A DNA stretch of 22,100 nucleotides from UBA9676 sp036522155 (GCA_036522155.1 DATDGI010000157.1:1-22100); one strand, 5' to 3'; positions 1-7,004 are shown, counted from the first letter of the stretch. Notes: generated from the letters alone by a model not told the origin. Numbers and translations are program-made.

Positions 1-20
1 GTTACTAGCCGTAATTGTAC

Positions 21-539
21 CTAGGGATCCGGTGGCACCGCATCCAGGCCGGCCCCGCCCATACCGGCCGGTTCCGCCGCTCTGCCCGGCTGGTACCGGG
101 CCACCGAGAAGGCCAGCAGCAGGGGCACGTCGATGGCGAAGACCACCAGCATCAGCGTGAGCACGGTGAGCAGGCGGCCCGGCGTGTGGTCGAGCACGAA
201 CACGAACTCCAGCATCCCCGCGATCACCACGTAGGCGGCCAGGGTCCAGCCCGCGACCACGAAGAACGTCCGCCAGGCGAAGTCGCGGACCCCGGCCAGC
301 ACGGCCGCGGCGGCGAGCATGGCCACGACCGCGGCGGCCAGGGCGGCGGCGGGCGGGCCGAGCGGCGCGGGCCGCGGCAGGTGCGCGGCCAGATCGATGC
401 CACCCGCGATGACCAGCGCCATCGCGGTCACCGCCAGCCCGGTCACCGGCGGCAGCTTCCGCGGGGCGGCGGTGGCGGCCGGGCTGCCGGCGGGCGGCGC
501 CGCGGGCTGGCCGCCGGCCGGCGCCGCGCCGGTCACCAT
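21..539 (-). CDS. Small polytopic membrane protein, unknown function
   Basis: Predicted 172-residue integral membrane protein with no family I can name. A Pro/Ala-rich N-terminus of about 30 residues is followed by roughly four hydrophobic segments (about 31-50, 58-82, 88-112 and 120-145) and a short polar tail. The ATG at 539 is chosen because it overlaps the stop of the upstream membrane gene in the string ATGGTGA, so the two genes are probably translationally coupled and may form one membrane complex. The same frame stays open upstream of this ATG, but that part is a shadow of the neighbouring gene: it is His/Arg/Pro-rich and has no hydrophobic segments. The stop lies only 20 bases from the window edge, so anything further along this operon cannot be seen. 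Confidence 0.7.
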   Translation of the reverse strand: MVTGAAPAGGQPAAPPAGSPAATAAPRKLPPVTGLAVTAMALVIAGGIDLAAHLPRPAPLGPPAAALAAAVVAMLAAAAVLAGVRDFAWRTFFVVAGWTLAAYVVIAGMLEFVFVLDHTPGRLLTVLTLMLVVFAIDVPLLLAFSVARYQPGRAAEPAGMGGAGLDAVPPDP

Positions 540-1171
540 GTCGCGATCCTGGTCATGATGATCAGCGTGGCCACCTGCAGGATGCCGGTGATACCGGCGG
601 TGTAGGTGAACCGCCGCATGAGCTTGCCGATCAGGGCGCCATCCGGTGCGTCCTTGCGCAGCTCGAACAGCACCGCGAGGTTGGCGGGCTCCAGGAAGCC
701 GAGCGCGATCACGGTCATCACCCCGACCACGATGAAGGAGGCGGTCAGCCACCAGTGCCGTGGGTAGGCGACGTCGAGCAGGCCGATGTGGCGGGCGAGC
801 TGCCAGCCCGAGGCCAGCGTCATCAGGACCAGGGTCGGCATGATGAGCAGCATCTTCGGCATGAAACGGGCCGCGAACTCCACCCGCGCCGGAATGGACA
901 GGCGCCCCAGGATGGGCCCGATGACGAGCCCGACGAACAGGTCGATGCCGGTCCACAGGCCGCCGCCGACGATATGGAAGAAGTCAAGCGCCCACAGCCA
1001 GTTCCCGGCGATCGCGGTGACCAGGGCGATGACGATCACGCCGACGATCGGCAGCCCCGCGACCGGGACGATCGTCCGCGGCGGCCGCGGCAAGGGGCCG
1101 GCGCCTGGCGGGGCGCCCGCTCCGGCCGGCCCGGCCGGTGCCCCCGCTCGCTGCTGGGTGATCTCCGCCAC
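533..1171 (-). CDS. CopD/DUF2269-like integral membrane protein
   Basis: A 212-residue protein starting at GTG (1171), preceded by G-rich sequence containing GGGGAG that could serve as ribosome-binding site. After a Pro/Gly-rich N-terminus it has about five hydrophobic helices. The segment FFHIVGGGLWTGIDLF (about residues 66-81) places a His next to a GGxLWxG motif, as seen in the CopD/DUF2269-type membrane families, whose members are often linked to copper or haem handling; this family assignment is tentative. It overlaps the next gene (stop at 533, next start at 539) by 7 bases, so the pair is likely one transcript. The function is unknown; a transport or electron-transfer accessory role is only inference. 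Confidence 0.75.
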   Translation of the reverse strand: MAEITQQRAGAPAGPAGAGAPPGAGPLPRPPRTIVPVAGLPIVGVIVIALVTAIAGNWLWALDFFHIVGGGLWTGIDLFVGLVIGPILGRLSIPARVEFAARFMPKMLLIMPTLVLMTLASGWQLARHIGLLDVAYPRHWWLTASFIVVGVMTVIALGFLEPANLAVLFELRKDAPDGALIGKLMRRFTYTAGITGILQVATLIIMTRIATW

Positions 1172-1270
1172 GCCCCTGCTCCCCTATCAGGCACTTTGCC
1201 AATCTGTGGCTCACGGTAGCGCGCCGCCGGGCCGGCCGGCCATCCCCGGCGGGCCCGGCTCATGGCGTGC

Positions 1271-2239
1271 TTACGGGATGACGAGGATCTTGCCCACGGC
1301 CCCGGCTTCGGCTGCCTGGTGGGCCTCGGCGATGGCCGACAGCGGGTAACGGTGGCCCGGCAGCTCGGTGAGGGCGCCCTCGGCCAGGGCCGCCGAGATG
1401 TCAGCGACCGCGTCGTCCAGGGCGGCGGCCGGCACCCCGTACAGCAGGATGAAGCGCAGCACCACGTTGGCGGTCATGCAGGCCCGGACCGGCAGCACCG
1501 GATCGCTGGGTCCGGCCGCGTAGCTGACGATCACGGTGCCGGGGCCGGACAGCGCCAGGTCCAGGGCCAGGTTGGTGCCCAGGGCCACCTCGACCACCCG
1601 GTCCACCCGGCCGGCCACCGCCCTGATCTGATCCACCGCGTCCGGGTCGCGGTAGCGCACCACCTGGTGCGCGCCCGCCTGCCGGGCCAGTTCGGCCTTC
1701 TCGTCCGTGCTGACGGTGGCGATGACCTGGGCTCCCGCGCGCACCGCCAGCTGGATCGCGAAGTGGCCGACGGCGCCCGCCCCGCCCGCGACCAGGACGG
1801 TCTTGCCCGCGACCGGCCCGTCCGCGAACAGGCAGCGATGGGCGGTCATGGCCGGCACCCCCAGGCTGGCGCCGAGCTCGTCGGATATCCCGTCCGGCAG
1901 CGGGACCGCCTGTCGCCCGGGGATCACCGTCCACTCGGCCGCGGTCCCCCAGCGGCGGCCGGCCGCCGCGAGCCACAGCCAGACCCGCTGGCCGATCCGG
2001 CCGGGATCCACGCCCTCGCCGACCGCGTCGATGACCCCGGCCCCGTCGTGCTGCGGGATCTGGAAACCGTCGATCGGGCGCGGGGTGGCGCCCCCGCGGC
2101 TCTTGCAGTCGGTCGGGTTGACGCCGGACATCGTCACCTTCACCCGGACCTCGCCGGGGCCGGGCCCGGGCCGGTCCACCTCTTCCACCCGGAGCACCTC
2201 GGCGGCCGGTCCGTGGCGGTCATACAGGGCGGCTCTCAC
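1271..2239 (-). CDS. Zinc-independent MDR oxidoreductase (NADPH:quinone reductase-like)
   Basis: A 322-residue medium-chain dehydrogenase/reductase of the quinone oxidoreductase (zeta-crystallin) type, probably cytosolic and NADPH-dependent. The N-terminal GroES-like domain carries GVNPTDCK near residue 40 and the typical PQHDGAGVIDAVGEGV segment near 63-78. The Rossmann domain has AGGAGAVGHFAIQLA around residue 150, the nucleotide-binding signature. The usual Cys cluster for structural zinc is absent, which fits the QOR rather than the alcohol dehydrogenase branch. The start is GTG at 2239, preceded by GGAGG with a 6-base gap. The substrate cannot be told from sequence. It lies downstream of yceI on the same strand, separated by strong hairpins, so it is probably transcribed on its own. 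Confidence 0.88.
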   Translation of the reverse strand: MRAALYDRHGPAAEVLRVEEVDRPGPGPGEVRVKVTMSGVNPTDCKSRGGATPRPIDGFQIPQHDGAGVIDAVGEGVDPGRIGQRVWLWLAAAGRRWGTAAEWTVIPGRQAVPLPDGISDELGASLGVPAMTAHRCLFADGPVAGKTVLVAGGAGAVGHFAIQLAVRAGAQVIATVSTDEKAELARQAGAHQVVRYRDPDAVDQIRAVAGRVDRVVEVALGTNLALDLALSGPGTVIVSYAAGPSDPVLPVRACMTANVVLRFILLYGVPAAALDDAVADISAALAEGALTELPGHRYPLSAIAEAHQAAEAGAVGKILVIP

Positions 2240-2292
2240 CGTCGGCCTCCTCGGTTCTGCGCGGCAGTTAGCAGAATCCTGTCACCCGCCTG

Positions 2293-2309
2293 CCCGGGCG
2301 GCGCCCGGG
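2293..2309 (-). terminator. GC-rich palindrome following the yceI terminator hairpin
   Basis: An 8-bp perfect inverted repeat (CCCGGGCG / CGCCCGGG) around a single central base. It lies just beyond the larger hairpin downstream of yceI and may act as a second stop or stabilising hairpin. There is no U tract, as is common in actinobacteria. Confidence 0.4.
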
Positions 2310-2329
2310 ACACCGGGCCCGGACATGCC

Positions 2330-2367
2330 CGCGGCCGGGGCGAGATTCACTCTCTGCCCCGGCCGCG
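2330..2367 (-). terminator. Strong hairpin terminator after yceI
   Basis: A perfect 12-bp stem (CGCGGCCGGGGC / GCCCCGGCCGCG) encloses a 14-base segment that can itself pair through GAGA/TCTC. It starts about 25 bases after the yceI stop codon and precedes the oxidoreductase gene on the same strand, so it fits a rho-independent-like terminator without a U tract. The rest of the 150-base gap to the next gene shows only the second palindrome and that gene's ribosome-binding site. Confidence 0.65.
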
Positions 2368-2391
2368 CGGGTATCTGCGTGGAGGCTCCGC

Positions 2392-2961
2392 TCAGGCCTT
2401 GAGCACGGCCTCGATCTCGAGCTGGATGGTGACCTTGTCGCTGACGACGACGCCGCCGCCCTCGATGGCCGCGTTCCAGTTGACCCCGAAGTCGCTGCGG
2501 CTGATCTCGGCGGTGGCCGAGAAGCCGGCCCGGGTGCCGCCGTAGGCGTCCGGCCCGAACCCGTTCAGCTCCAGCGTGAGCGGGACGTCCCTGGTCACAC
2601 CCTTGAGCGTGAGCTGGCCGTCGAGGACGAAGCCGTCACCGCTGGCCCGGATGCCGGTGGAGCGGTAGGTCATGGCCGGGTACTTCTCGACCTCGAAGAA
2701 GTCAGGGGACCGCATGTGCGCGTCACGCTGGTCGTTGCCGGTCGTGATCGAGCCGAGGTCGATCTCGGCGGTCACCGAGGAGTCCAGCGGGTCGGCGCCG
2801 GTCACGATCTCACCCGAGAAGGTGGTGAACTTGCCGCGGACCTTGCTCACCATCATGTGCCGGACGGTGAAGCCGACCTCGGAGTGAACCGGGTCGATGG
2901 TCCAGGTGCCGGCCGTGTAACCGGGGATGGCGGTCGCGGCCAGGGTGCCGGAGGTGGTCAT
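2392..2961 (-). CDS. YceI-family polyisoprenoid-binding-like protein
   Basis: A 189-residue YceI-domain protein. YceI folds as a lipocalin-like beta-barrel that binds polyisoprenoid or amphiphilic lipids. The diagnostic opening WTIDPVHSEVGFTVRHMMVSK and the later motif RSDFGVNWN are both present. There is no signal peptide, so it should be cytosolic, as is usual in actinobacteria. I prefer the ATG at 2961: it precedes the TTSGTLAATAIPGYTAGTW lead-in and has AAGGGAAG about 12 bases upstream. A TTG 45 bases further up would start within the operator and near the predicted transcription start. It is divergent from a MarR regulator with a shared promoter region, so MarR control is likely. The physiological ligand is unknown. 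Confidence 0.9.
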   Translation of the reverse strand: MTTSGTLAATAIPGYTAGTWTIDPVHSEVGFTVRHMMVSKVRGKFTTFSGEIVTGADPLDSSVTAEIDLGSITTGNDQRDAHMRSPDFFEVEKYPAMTYRSTGIRASGDGFVLDGQLTLKGVTRDVPLTLELNGFGPDAYGGTRAGFSATAEISRSDFGVNWNAAIEGGGVVVSDKVTIQLEIEAVLKA

Positions 2962-2986
2962 TGCTAACTCAACTTCCCTTCTGGGC

Positions 2987-3004
2987 GTTGATTGAATACT
3001 CAAC
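2987..3004. promoter_or_regulatory. Candidate MarR operator between yceI and marR
   Basis: Inverted repeat GTTGA-N8-TCAAC, with a nested near-palindrome TTGAATACTCAA in its centre. It covers the predicted yceI transcription start and lies within the divergent promoter region. The hexamer CTCAAC also occurs at 2968-2973, 2999-3004 and 3036-3041. MarR dimers usually bind palindromes of this size next to their own gene, so autoregulation and control of yceI are inferred. Confidence 0.5.
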
Positions 3005-3032
3005 AACTATCACGGAGGGGGAACGATGTCAA
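3004..3032 (-). promoter_or_regulatory. Predicted yceI promoter
   Basis: On the minus strand a perfect -35 hexamer TTGACA (3032-3027) is followed after 17 bases by TAGTTG (3009-3004), a moderate -10. The predicted start near 2997 lies inside the candidate MarR palindrome. This is a housekeeping-sigma pattern in an otherwise GC-rich region. Confidence 0.5.
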
Positions 3033-3051
3033 ACGCTCAACTATTCCGCGC

Positions 3052-3057
3052 TACAAT
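3052..3057 (+). promoter_or_regulatory. Predicted -10 box of marR (leaderless arrangement)
   Basis: TACAAT is followed by six bases and then the GTG at 3064, which would put the transcription start on or next to the start codon. No convincing -35 is seen. No separate Shine-Dalgarno sequence fits that GTG, which supports a leaderless transcript. Confidence 0.45.
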
Positions 3058-3063
3058 GAAGAG

Positions 3064-3549
3064 GTGACTACGACCGGTACCCGGTGGCTGTCGGCCGACG
3101 AGCAGGTGGCCTGGCGCTCCTTCGTCGGCGCCTGCCACTCTTTTTTCGCGGCCATCGACGCTGAGCTGCAGCGCGACGCCGGGATGCCGCTGGCCTACTA
3201 CGAAATCCTGGTCCGGCTGTCCGAAACGCCAGACCGCAGGCTCCGGATGACCCAGCTGGCCGGGGAGACCGGGGCCAGCAAGAGCCGGGTCTCACACGCG
3301 GTGGCCCGGCTGGAAGAACGCGGCTGGGTCCGGCGGAGCGAGTGCCCGACCGACCGCCGGGGCGCGTTCGCCGAACTCACCGACGAGGGGTACGCCGTGC
3401 TGGCGGCGGCCGCCCCCGGCCACGTGGAGCAGGTCCGCCGCACCCTGCTGGATCCGCTCACCCCCCAGCAGCTCCGCGAGCTCCAGGAGATCAGCGAGGC
3501 GATCCAGGCGGCCGTCGGCCGGCCGGGCAGCGCCCTCAGCTGCCCCTGA
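3064..3549 (+). CDS. MarR-family transcriptional regulator
   Basis: A 161-residue winged-helix repressor of the MarR family. The LRMTQLAGETGASKSRVSHA segment (about residues 61-80) is the helix-turn-helix. It is followed by the wing RRSECPTDRRGAFAELTDEG, with the family's D-x-R pair, and flanking helices for dimerisation. The frame is open back to a TTG at 2992, which lies inside the operator. I prefer GTG at 3064, six bases after a TACAAT box, which leaves a normal MarR N-terminus (TTTGTRWLS). It is divergent from yceI and probably represses both genes; the inducer is unknown but would typically be a small hydrophobic or phenolic compound. Confidence 0.9.
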   Translation: MTTTGTRWLSADEQVAWRSFVGACHSFFAAIDAELQRDAGMPLAYYEILVRLSETPDRRLRMTQLAGETGASKSRVSHAVARLEERGWVRRSECPTDRRGAFAELTDEGYAVLAAAAPGHVEQVRRTLLDPLTPQQLRELQEISEAIQAAVGRPGSALSCP

Positions 3550-3567
3550 CCCGTGCCGCCACGGCGC

Positions 3568-3581
3568 GGGCCAGCTGGCCC
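3568..3581 (+). terminator. Possible weak terminator hairpin after marR
   Basis: The perfect palindrome GGGCCAGCTGGCCC lies 18 bases after the marR stop and can form a 5-bp stem with a 4-base loop. There is no U tract. The remaining 90 bases before the next gene are GC-rich with a single AT-rich patch (ATTTATC at 3654-3660) that could hold a promoter. Confidence 0.35.
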
Positions 3582-3671
3582 CGTCCAGGCTGTCCCGCCG
3601 CCCAGCCGGCCCCCGCGCCCGGCCCGCCCGGGTTTCCCTTCGCCGCCGCCACCATTTATCGTCGGTAACCG

Positions 3672-4640
3672 ATGAAGAAACCCGGGCGCCGCCGGCCGCC
3701 GGGCGAGCCACCGGAACCACTCGCCCGCCGGGAAGCGCGGCAGTACGCCGCCTGGTTCCGGGCGCTGGCCGACCCGACCAGGATCCAGATCGTGACGGTG
3801 CTCGCCCGCGCCAGTGGGCCGCTGACCGTCGGCCAGATCGTGGCCGCCACCGACGTCACCCAGGCCACCGTGTCACAGCACCTCAAGGTGCTCGCCGGGG
3901 TCAGGTTCGTGCTGGCCGACCGGCGCGGGACCGCGCGTTACTACCGGCTGAACGAGGCCTGCGTGGGCTCTTTCCCCACCGCCGCCGACCTGGTGGTGGG
4001 CCGGGCCGCGCCGGACCCGGCGATAACCGCACCGGCCGCGATGGCAGCGGCCAGCCCGCCAGCGGCCACCCCGTCAGCCGCCAGCCCACCGGCCACTAGC
4101 GCGCCTGCCGCCAGCCTGCCAGCGCCGGATCCGCCGGACGGGGTGAGCATCCGGCCGATGGCCAGCGGCGACGCGGCCCAGGTGCTGGCGATCTACCAGG
4201 CCGGGCTGGACTCCGGCGAGGCCAGCTTCGAGACCGTGGCTCCTTCCTGGGCAGACTTCGACGCCGCCCGGCTGCCCGGCCACCGGCTCGTCGCCGTCGC
4301 CGGCGGCAGCGGCGAGGTGCTCGGCTGGGCCGCGGTTTCCCGGGTCTCGGACCGGTGCGTGTACGAGGGCGTGGTCGAGCACTCCATCTACGTCGCCGAC
4401 GGAGCGCGCGGGCGCGGTGTCGGCGCCGCCCTGCTCCGGGCCCTGATCGCGTCCACCGCGGCGGCGGGCATCTGGACCATCCAGTCCGGGATCTTCCCGG
4501 AGAACACCGCCAGCCTGCGCCTGCACGAGCGGGCCGGGTTCCGGGTGGTCGGCATCCGCCAGCGGATCGGACGCCATCATGACCGCTGGCGGGACGTGCT
4601 CCTGCTGGAACGCCGGACCAACCTGCCCGGCACGGCTTAG
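3672..4640 (+). CDS. ArsR-type HTH fused to PAT/ArsN-like GNAT acetyltransferase
   Basis: A 322-residue two-domain protein. Residues about 22-110 form an ArsR/SmtB winged helix: ALADPTRIQIVTVLA, then VGQIVAATDVTQATVSQHLKVL as recognition region. Residues about 111-157 are an Ala/Pro/Ser-rich flexible linker. Residues about 158-316 are a GNAT domain of the phosphinothricin/arsinothricin acetyltransferase type, with the conserved VEHSIYV segment and the acetyl-CoA loop RGRGVGAAL (246-254), followed by FPENTASLRLHERAGF. The classical ArsR metal site (ELCVCDL) is missing; one Cys remains at position 97 (EACVGSF). A detoxifying acetyltransferase that senses its own inducer is an inference; no arsenic transport or reductase genes are nearby. 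The ATG at 3672 has no clear Shine-Dalgarno sequence. It ends convergently with the PLP-enzyme gene. Confidence 0.88.
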   Translation: MKKPGRRRPPGEPPEPLARREARQYAAWFRALADPTRIQIVTVLARASGPLTVGQIVAATDVTQATVSQHLKVLAGVRFVLADRRGTARYYRLNEACVGSFPTAADLVVGRAAPDPAITAPAAMAAASPPAATPSAASPPATSAPAASLPAPDPPDGVSIRPMASGDAAQVLAIYQAGLDSGEASFETVAPSWADFDAARLPGHRLVAVAGGSGEVLGWAAVSRVSDRCVYEGVVEHSIYVADGARGRGVGAALLRALIASTAAAGIWTIQSGIFPENTASLRLHERAGFRVVGIRQRIGRHHDRWRDVLLLERRTNLPGTA

Positions 4641-4691
4641 CCCCAGCCGGGCCCGGCCCCCAGCCGGGCCTGCCCCGGCCCGCCGGCTAAC

Positions 4692-4715
4692 CCGGCCAGC
4701 CCCAGCGCTGGCCGG
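4692..4715. terminator. Bidirectional terminator hairpin between convergent genes
   Basis: Inverted repeat CCGGCCAGC / GCTGGCCGG (9 bp) with a 6-base loop. It lies between the stop of the ArsR-GNAT gene and the stop of the PLP-enzyme gene, which converge here, so it could serve both strands. Confidence 0.6.
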
Positions 4716-4721
4716 CCCGGG

Positions 4722-5900
4722 CTAGGCCGCGGCCGCCAGTGCCTGCTCAAAGTCCGCCCACAGATCATCGGGATGCTCCAGCCCGGTGGATACCCGGATG
4801 CTGCCCTCCCCGATGCCGGCCTCGCGCAGCCCGGCCGCATCGAGCTGCCGGTGCGAGGTGGAGGCCGGGTGCAGGACCAGCGTCTCCGCGCCGCCCAGCG
4901 AGGGGGCGACGGCGGCCAGCTTGAGCGCGGAGATGAAGCGCAGGCCCGCCGGCCGCCCGCCGTCCAGGTCGAAGGCGACCATCCCGCCGTACCCGGACAG
5001 CAGGCGGCTGGCCACCGCGTGGTCGGGATGGCTGGCCAGGCCGGGCCAGTGCACCGCCGTGACGGCCGGGTGGGCGGCCAGCCGCCCGGCCAGCACCCCG
5101 GCCGTCTCGCAATGCCGGGCCATCCGCAGCGACAGCGTCTTCAGGCCGCGGAGGGTGAGCCAGGACGCGAACGGATCGGCCGCAACCCCCAGATCCACCG
5201 CGGTCTTCCAGAGCCCGAGGTGCGTCTGCTCGCTGGCCGACACCACCAGCCCGAGCGTGACGTCGTCATGGCCGCCCAGGTACTTGGTCGCGGAATGGAG
5301 CACGATGTCGGCCCCGTAGCCGATCGGCTGGCACAGCATGGGCGTGGCGAACGTGTTGTCTACCACCCCGGTCAGCCCGGCCGCTCGCGCCACCGCCAGC
5401 AGGGCGGGCTGGTCGCTGACCCCGACCGTGGGGTTGGCGATGGTCTCCAGGAAGAGCAGCCGGGACGCCGGCCGGAGCGCCGCGGTCACCTCCGCCGGGT
5501 CCCGCCCGGACACGTAGCTGACGTCGATGCCATACCGGCGCGCCAGGCCGGCGAAAACCGAGAACGTGCCGCCGTACAGGCACCGCTGGGCGATGACGTG
5601 GTCACCGGGCTGGAGCAGGGACAGCAGGACCGCGTTGATGGCGCCCATGCCGGAACTGGTCGCGATCGCGGCGGCGCCGCCCTCCAGATCGGCGATCGCC
5701 GTCTCCAGCGCGTGCGTGGTCGGATTCCGGTAGCGGCTGTAGGCGAACCCGGCATCCGGATCGGTCAGTGCGGCCGCGCACGCGGCGGGATCGGCGAAAG
5801 CGAAGACCGAGGTCTGGTAGATCGGCACGCTCACCGGGCGGGAGCCGGTCAGGTCGGGGGCGGCGGCGTGGATGGCGCGGGTCTCCGGATGCAGGTTCAT
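4722..5900 (-). CDS. Cys/Met-metabolism PLP enzyme (cystathionine gamma-synthase/lyase type)
   Basis: A 392-residue fold-type I PLP enzyme of the trans-sulfuration family, near the usual length of 380-400. It acts on sulfur amino acids in the cytosol. The PLP lysine is K206 in SATKYLGGH. Asp181 (DNTF) would contact the pyridine nitrogen, and Y54/R56 in YSRYRNPT reach the phosphate of the partner subunit. The C-terminal SLGGAETLVLHPASTSH segment is typical of this family. Sequence alone does not separate cystathionine gamma-synthase, gamma-lyase and methionine gamma-lyase; the active-site loop CLYGGTF suits any of them. Start is the ATG at 5900; the preceding sequence has no strong Shine-Dalgarno. 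It stands alone, divergent from the CBM2 gene, and no other methionine or cysteine genes are visible. Confidence 0.9.
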   Translation of the reverse strand: MNLHPETRAIHAAAPDLTGSRPVSVPIYQTSVFAFADPAACAAALTDPDAGFAYSRYRNPTTHALETAIADLEGGAAAIATSSGMGAINAVLLSLLQPGDHVIAQRCLYGGTFSVFAGLARRYGIDVSYVSGRDPAEVTAALRPASRLLFLETIANPTVGVSDQPALLAVARAAGLTGVVDNTFATPMLCQPIGYGADIVLHSATKYLGGHDDVTLGLVVSASEQTHLGLWKTAVDLGVAADPFASWLTLRGLKTLSLRMARHCETAGVLAGRLAAHPAVTAVHWPGLASHPDHAVASRLLSGYGGMVAFDLDGGRPAGLRFISALKLAAVAPSLGGAETLVLHPASTSHRQLDAAGLREAGIGEGSIRVSTGLEHPDDLWADFEQALAAAA

Positions 5901-6068
5901 GTCACGACTCTGCCTGGTCCGGCCGGCCCGGGAAAGGCCGGCCCAGGCTGGTGATCATCGGGAACCATGCTGATCTACCGGGCGAGTCTGGTGTTGCTGG
6001 GTCTTTACCGGCAAGATGGGCGCCCGGCTTGCTACGTTGACCCCGTTGGTACCGGCAGGGGAGGGGCA

Positions 6069-6125
6069 ATGGCCAGCGGGTCCGGGAGCGCGCGGGGCTG
6101 CGCCAGGGCACGGAGGCGCGCATGA
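6069..6125 (+). CDS. Possible 18-residue upstream ORF coupled to the CBM2 gene
   Basis: An ATG at 6069 sits a few bases after a strong GGGGAGGGG ribosome-binding tract (6057-6065). It opens a frame of 18 codons, Arg/Ala/Gly/Ser-rich with one Cys, that stops in the ATGA shared with the start of the CBM2 gene. It is too short to judge by composition. If translated it would act as a coupling leader rather than a functional protein. Chance is a real alternative, as the CBM2 gene has its own GGAGG. Confidence 0.25.
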   Translation: MASGSGSARGCARARRRA

Positions 6126-6967
6126 CCGCCGGCCCTCCGGGTGGCCTGGACGACCTGCTCGGGCCGGCCGGAGCAGGCGGGCCCGGTGGGCAAGCCGGGC
6201 CGGGCGGGCCCGGTGGGCAGGCCGGGCCGGGCGCGGCCGGTGCGCCAGCCCCCGGCGGCCAGGGCGGCCCGTCCGCCGGAGCCGGTGGCCTCTTCACGCC
6301 GCAGGCCCGGCGCAGGTGGTACGTCGCGATCGGGGCCACCGCCGGGCTCGGGGTGCTCGCGGCCGTCGTGCTGATATCAGTGCCGGGCAGCAATCCGGCC
6401 ACGCATCCCCTGGCCGCCGACTGCGGCCTGGTCAACTGCGGTGCGGCGCTGCCCGCCGCGATCACCACCGTCTCCCCGCAGGCCAGCCCCGGCCAGCCGG
6501 GGCCCCGGCGGCACCGGCACCGGCGGCATGCGCTGGTGCCCGTGCCGAGCCCGGAGCCGCTGGTGACCTCCGTTCCCCCGTCCCCGACCCAGGCCGCGAA
6601 GCCGCCACCGCCGCCCGCCCTGGCCGTCAGCGTCACCTACTCCCCCGCCGGCCAGGATCAGTGGGGCCGTTTCAGCACCCAGCTGACCATCGCCAACCAC
6701 GGGAGCAGGCCGGTCTCCGGCTGGACCCTTCAGCTCAGCTACCCCGGTGACCAGGTGTTCTGGGTGGGTTACCAGGGCTTCCCTGACGGCTGGCACGGCA
6801 ACGAGTTCGTGAGCTGGCAGTTCGGCGGCGGCACGCTGACCCTCACCGCGCAGGCCGGCGGCGAGACCCTCGCCCCCGGCGCGGCGCAGACCATCACGAT
6901 CTTCGGCGACGGGAACGCCCAGGTCCCGGCCGGATGCACGTTCGACGGCGCCGCCTGCAGTTCCTGA
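6122..6967 (+). CDS. Membrane-anchored protein with C-terminal CBM2-like domain
   Basis: A 281-residue single-pass protein with four parts. Residues 1-60 are a cytoplasmic Gly/Pro/Ala/Gln-rich segment with two exact copies of GGPGGQAGP; a basic stop QARRR then leads into a membrane helix at about 67-87. An extracellular linker rich in Pro, Arg and His follows (about 90-166). Residues about 168-281 resemble a family 2 carbohydrate-binding module: N-terminal beta strands with an NHGSRPVSGWTLQLSYPG stretch, a LAPGAAQTITIFGDG strand pair and a final Cys near the C-terminus. Family 2 modules bind cellulose or xylan through exposed Trp residues; W223 and W232 are candidates. No catalytic domain is present, so surface attachment to plant polysaccharide is inferred. 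GGAGG lies five bases before the ATG. Confidence 0.8.
   Translation: MTAGPPGGLDDLLGPAGAGGPGGQAGPGGPGGQAGPGAAGAPAPGGQGGPSAGAGGLFTPQARRRWYVAIGATAGLGVLAAVVLISVPGSNPATHPLAADCGLVNCGAALPAAITTVSPQASPGQPGPRRHRHRRHALVPVPSPEPLVTSVPPSPTQAAKPPPPPALAVSVTYSPAGQDQWGRFSTQLTIANHGSRPVSGWTLQLSYPGDQVFWVGYQGFPDGWHGNEFVSWQFGGGTLTLTAQAGGETLAPGAAQTITIFGDGNAQVPAGCTFDGAACSS
6176..6229 (+). repeat. Two 27-bp tandem copies encoding GGPGGQAGP
   Basis: Two adjacent 27-bp units differ at one base (CAA versus CAG) and encode identical nonapeptides in the N-terminal segment of the CBM2 protein. The near identity suggests recent duplication or slippage. Confidence 0.85.
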
Positions 6968-6992
6968 CCAGCCGGCCGCACCCGCGCGCCGG

Positions 6993-6998
6993 TAGGGT
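6993..6998 (+). promoter_or_regulatory. Predicted -10 box giving a leaderless transcript
   Basis: TAGGGT is followed by six bases and the ATG at 7005. The transcription start would fall on the A of the start codon, and no Shine-Dalgarno lies in between. No -35 at a standard distance is obvious. Confidence 0.45.
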
Positions 6999-7004
6999 CA
7001 TCCC

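Noticed and set aside
1262..2545. Long open frame on the plus strand across the oxidoreductase and yceI genes
   Set aside because: It is Arg/Gly/His/Pro/Gln-rich with no domain and lies opposite two well-supported genes; typical high-GC antisense shadow.
4773..5954. 393-codon plus-strand frame opposite the PLP-enzyme gene
   Set aside because: Composition is Arg/Gly/Gln-rich with no motif; the minus strand encodes a complete enzyme.
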